Below, piece by piece: positions 61,801 to 64,000 of a stretch of DNA of 64,000 nt. This DNA comes from Marinomonas maritima (GTDB lineage Bacteria > Pseudomonadota > Gammaproteobacteria > Pseudomonadales > Marinomonadaceae). The position numbers were made by a program, and so were the translations under genes. Position 1 is the stretch's first letter. Each line of letters begins with the position of its first letter. The stretch covers positions 62,001 to 126,000 of the forward strand of contig NZ_JAMZEG020000002.1 of the NCBI RefSeq assembly GCF_024435075.2. Direction: 5' to 3'. Below the pieces are notes generated by a model. The model was not told the origin of the DNA, searched no databases, and worked only from the letters and a program-made list of their open reading frames with translations.

Positions 61801-61876
61801 CTAACGCCACGTTAAGCAGCAAATAATAGCTGGCTAAAATGTGAGAGACACGAACAACAGCCAGCTGTTATTTCTT
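61801..61876 (-). other. Truncated attC site, interrupted by IS30
   Basis: On the minus strand it ends with GCTGCTTAACGTGGCGTTAGGAC, i.e. L' and an R' core GCGTTAGG, directly before the toxin-like gene. Inner arms AAATAACAGCTGGCT and AGCCAGCTATTATTT pair with one mismatch, giving the attC hairpin. The opposite R''/L'' end is not recognisable, because the IS30 element begins within about 7 bases of the inner arm. Confidence 0.65.
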
Positions 61877-61882
61877 AGAACT

Positions 61883-62844
61883 CAACAATAGCCGATATAC
61901 TTGGTATAGATAAGAGAGTCAGTTGCTTATAGGCTTTGAGTTCTCACACAATCCACCAAGGTTGTCCAAAGTTGAGCAACCAATATAAGCAACTGACGCT
62001 GAAAGAACGATACCAGATTGAAGGTCTAAATGAACTAGGCTTTTTGGCAAGAACCATCGCAACAAAAATGGAGCGAAGCAATAAAACGATTGCTCGTGAA
62101 TTCAGACGATGCCCCAATAATAAATACTGTACTAAGACCGCTCACATTTATTCTAGCGCAATTAGAGCAAAGGCTCACTCAAATTGAGCTTCGGTCCAGA
62201 GCAGATAGCCACGCTAAAAGTCTGTTGCACTACGGTCTACAGCATTGTGTCAGAGCAAGGGTGGAGACACAAATTGAAAAGAAAAGGAAAGCGCTATAAG
62301 CCGCGCAAAGATACTATGGCGGACGCCATCTGATGCCTACCGAGTCGATATCGACCAACGTCCAAAATATATTGATGAGAAACAAGAAGTTGGTCACTGG
62401 GAAGGGATACTGTCTATAGTCAAAATGGCTACTTTGTGACGTTAACGGGGCGGGTAACAAAGTTCTTATTGACCTGTCGTGTTAAGAAAAAGATGAATAA
62501 GCTGGTATCTAAAGCCATTTTTAAATTATTGAAGCTTTTTTAAGTGCATTTGCCATAGCATTACTTTTGACAACGGAGGCGAGTTTGCAGGCCGTCAAAG
62601 TATTGCCAAAGCGCTGAAATGTAAAACCTATTTTGCTAAACCTTATCACTCATGGCAGCGTGGTCTCAATGAAAATACAAATGGTCTGCTGAGGCGTTTT
62701 ATCCAAAGGGGTTCGCTATAGGCCAGCTCACCGTACAGGAAATTGCGGATACACAAATATTAATCAATTTAAGGTCTAGAAAATCACTGAACTACCTCAC
62801 TCCAATTGAAGTATTATTAAATAAACGTGTGTCACTTATTGTTG
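61883..62844 (+). mobile_element. Decayed IS30-family insertion sequence
   Basis: About 0.96 kb between CAACAATAGCCG (left, 61883) and an inverted CAACAATA (right, 62837-62844). It shares its first roughly 155 bases with the fragment at 59271. The transposase is broken. The exact right boundary is uncertain by some bases. Confidence 0.75.
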
Positions 62845-62852
62845 GCATCTAG
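61972..62852 (+). pseudogene. IS30-family transposase, frameshifted
   Basis: N-terminal HTH in clear form (QYKQLTLKERYQIEGLNELG, RTIATKMERSNKTIAREFRR), but the start ATG is TTG here. After about 62187 the frame breaks. The catalytic region reappears in other frames: GHWEG, FDNGGEFAG, YHSWQRGLNENTNGLLRRF and the C-terminal LNYLTPIEVLLNKRV. It has several stops and frameshifts and part of the middle is missing. The stop lies at 62850-62852. Confidence 0.85.
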
Positions 62853-63947
62853 GGAATACTTCTTAGGCACTTGTTGAGTAATACAATGAATGTTTCCACC
62901 GCCTAATAATATATTTCTGGTTGCTACGCCGATGACGCTGTGAGTTGGAAAAGCCCGTTGTAATATCTGTTTAGCTTGGTTGTCGGTTTTTTCATCAAGT
63001 AAAGGAAAGACAACACGATTGTTGCTGATTAAAAAATTGGCATAAGAAGCGGCAAGGCGCTCACCAACGTGGCGATTCATGTAAGGGCTTTCAGTCAAAT
63101 TTTTGGCTTCTTCTTCAGAGACAAAAAGTGGGCCTGGCATTGGTAACTTGATGACTTCCAGCACTCGACCTTTCGCATCGCTTGTTTTGCTTAATACGTT
63201 GAACGCATCTTGGCTGATGGCGTATTGAGGATCGCTTGGATCGTCACAATATGTCAGTGCGACTACACCCGGTCGAATCACATGCATTATGTTGTCGATG
63301 TGACCATTGGTTTCATCATTATAAAGACCTTGTTTTAGCCAGATGATTTTTGCAACGTTTAAGTACACCTTTAGAAAATCTTCGATGTCTTCTTTGCTTA
63401 AGTCTGGATTGCGGCTCGGGTGAAGCAAGCATTCTTCTGTCGTAAACAAAGTACCTTCACCATCCACATGAATAGAGCCGCCTTCAAGAATGAACGGGGC
63501 GTTATAGGTGACGTCCCCTGTCACCGCGGCCATTTTTTCGGCGACGGCATTATCTTGTTCCCAAGAATCGTATAAGCCATCGAGTTCGCCACCCCATGCA
63601 TTGAATCGCCAGTTGTTTGCACGGCGCTCGCCTTTGTCATTGACGATATAGGTTGCACCTATGTCACGCATCCAGCAGTCATCTGAAGGAATTTCAAGAA
63701 GGCGGATCTGGCTAGGCAGTGCGAGACGAGCTTGTTCGTAGTGTTGAGCATCGACAATAAAGGTCACGTCGGTCGCTTGAGCGATTGCCGTAGCGACCGC
63801 AACAAACTCAGCTTGAGCGTGTTTGCCGTTTTCTCGCCAGTTGTCTTCCCGGGTTGGCCAGGCCATCCACACTTGCTCTTGCTGTTCGTGTTCCGCAGGC
63901 ATGCGAAAGCCATCTAGTCTTGGTGAAGTATACAATGCAGTGCTCAT
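62832..63947 (-). CDS. aguA: Agmatine deiminase
   Basis: 371 residues. Family marks: FRMPAEHEQQEQVWMAWPTRE at the start (quoted as family region), WMRDIGATYIV, LEGGSIHVDGEG, NGHIDNIMHVI with catalytic His, and GGGNIHCITQQ with the catalytic Cys near the end. It turns agmatine into N-carbamoylputrescine for putrescine synthesis from arginine. Its last codons (about residues 362-371) and stop lie in or next to the IS30 right end, so its native C-terminus was probably replaced. The active site is intact, so activity is expected. Confidence 0.92.
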   Translation of the reverse strand: MSTALYTSPRLDGFRMPAEHEQQEQVWMAWPTREDNWRENGKHAQAEFVAVATAIAQATDVTFIVDAQHYEQARLALPSQIRLLEIPSDDCWMRDIGATYIVNDKGERRANNWRFNAWGGELDGLYDSWEQDNAVAEKMAAVTGDVTYNAPFILEGGSIHVDGEGTLFTTEECLLHPSRNPDLSKEDIEDFLKVYLNVAKIIWLKQGLYNDETNGHIDNIMHVIRPGVVALTYCDDPSDPQYAISQDAFNVLSKTSDAKGRVLEVIKLPMPGPLFVSEEEAKNLTESPYMNRHVGERLAASYANFLISNNRVVFPLLDEKTDNQAKQILQRAFPTHSVIGVATRNILLGGGNIHCITQQVPKKYSLDANNK

Positions 63948-64000
63948 AACAGTCCTTAATCGTGGCTTTCATATAAGGCAAAGGTTTTGCGCCAATTCTA

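Noticed and set aside
1..64000. tRNA, rRNA, riboswitch or prophage genes
   Set aside because: None recognised. No T-loop GGTTCGAATCC-type segments in a cloverleaf context, no rRNA-like stretch and no phage structural genes were seen.

Overview
The window reads as a chromosomal segment of a marine gammaproteobacterium of the Oceanospirillales type, most like Marinomonas. The call rests on moderate-to-low GC, two TRAP transporter systems, several chemotaxis receptors, a sodium:solute symporter of the VC_2705 type with its DUF4212 partner, and recognisable family mixes; no rRNA or tRNA is present to confirm it. Nearly all of it is ordinary, densely packed chromosome. The last 5 kb (59.3-62.85 kb) is an accessory patch built from insertion-sequence remnants and an integron-type gene cassette.

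Layout. 0-1.7 kb: 3'-truncated Na+/solute symporter and its small subunit. 1.8-3.4 kb: FosA-like protein with an extra N-terminal domain, GNAT acetyltransferase, MOSC protein. 3.5-7.2 kb: class V PLP enzyme with an AsnC/Lrp regulator, then a COG0523 metallochaperone GTPase under a probable Zur box. 7.3-13.0 kb: RND tripartite efflux operon (outer-membrane factor, adaptor, pump). 13.2-15.7 kb: MocR regulator divergent from a DUF1127-LysE exporter pair, with four ATACAGAT boxes between them. 15.7-20.9 kb: GIY-YIG protein, VOC protein, RecQ-like helicase, response regulator with TPR repeats, 2OG-Fe dioxygenase. 21.3-32.6 kb: two chemotaxis receptors flanking an ABC-exporter remnant and a glycogen operon (phosphorylase-kinase/GH15-like protein, glgB, glgX). 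32.9-35.5 kb: YqaA-like membrane protein, SPOR lipoprotein, DUF945 protein.

35.6-41.8 kb: a catabolic unit of LysR regulator, CaiB-type CoA-transferase, HMG-CoA-lyase-family enzyme and a three-part TRAP transporter. It looks built to import a C5/C6 hydroxy-dicarboxylate, activate it with CoA and cleave it. 42.0-43.5 kb: MATE exporter preceded by a DUF2239 remnant. 43.7-50.9 kb: TAXI-type TRAP transporter divergent from a histidine kinase with a periplasmic solute-binding domain and a sigma-54 activator. A sigma-54 promoter lies in front of the TAXI binding-protein gene, so this reads as a complete sense-and-import circuit. 51-59 kb: FAD protein, e(P4)-type phosphatase, argC, a small conserved protein, a Kef-type antiporter, hemG and an RsgA-type GTPase.

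59.3-62.85 kb: an IS30 left-end fragment, a decayed IS5-family element, an attC site, two translationally coupled genes (a glycine-rich toxin-like protein and a putative immunity partner), a second attC interrupted by IS30, and a decayed IS30 element whose end runs into the 3' end of aguA (agmatine deiminase). The cassette has no integrase in the window. The coupled gene pair inside it is the most unusual content here.
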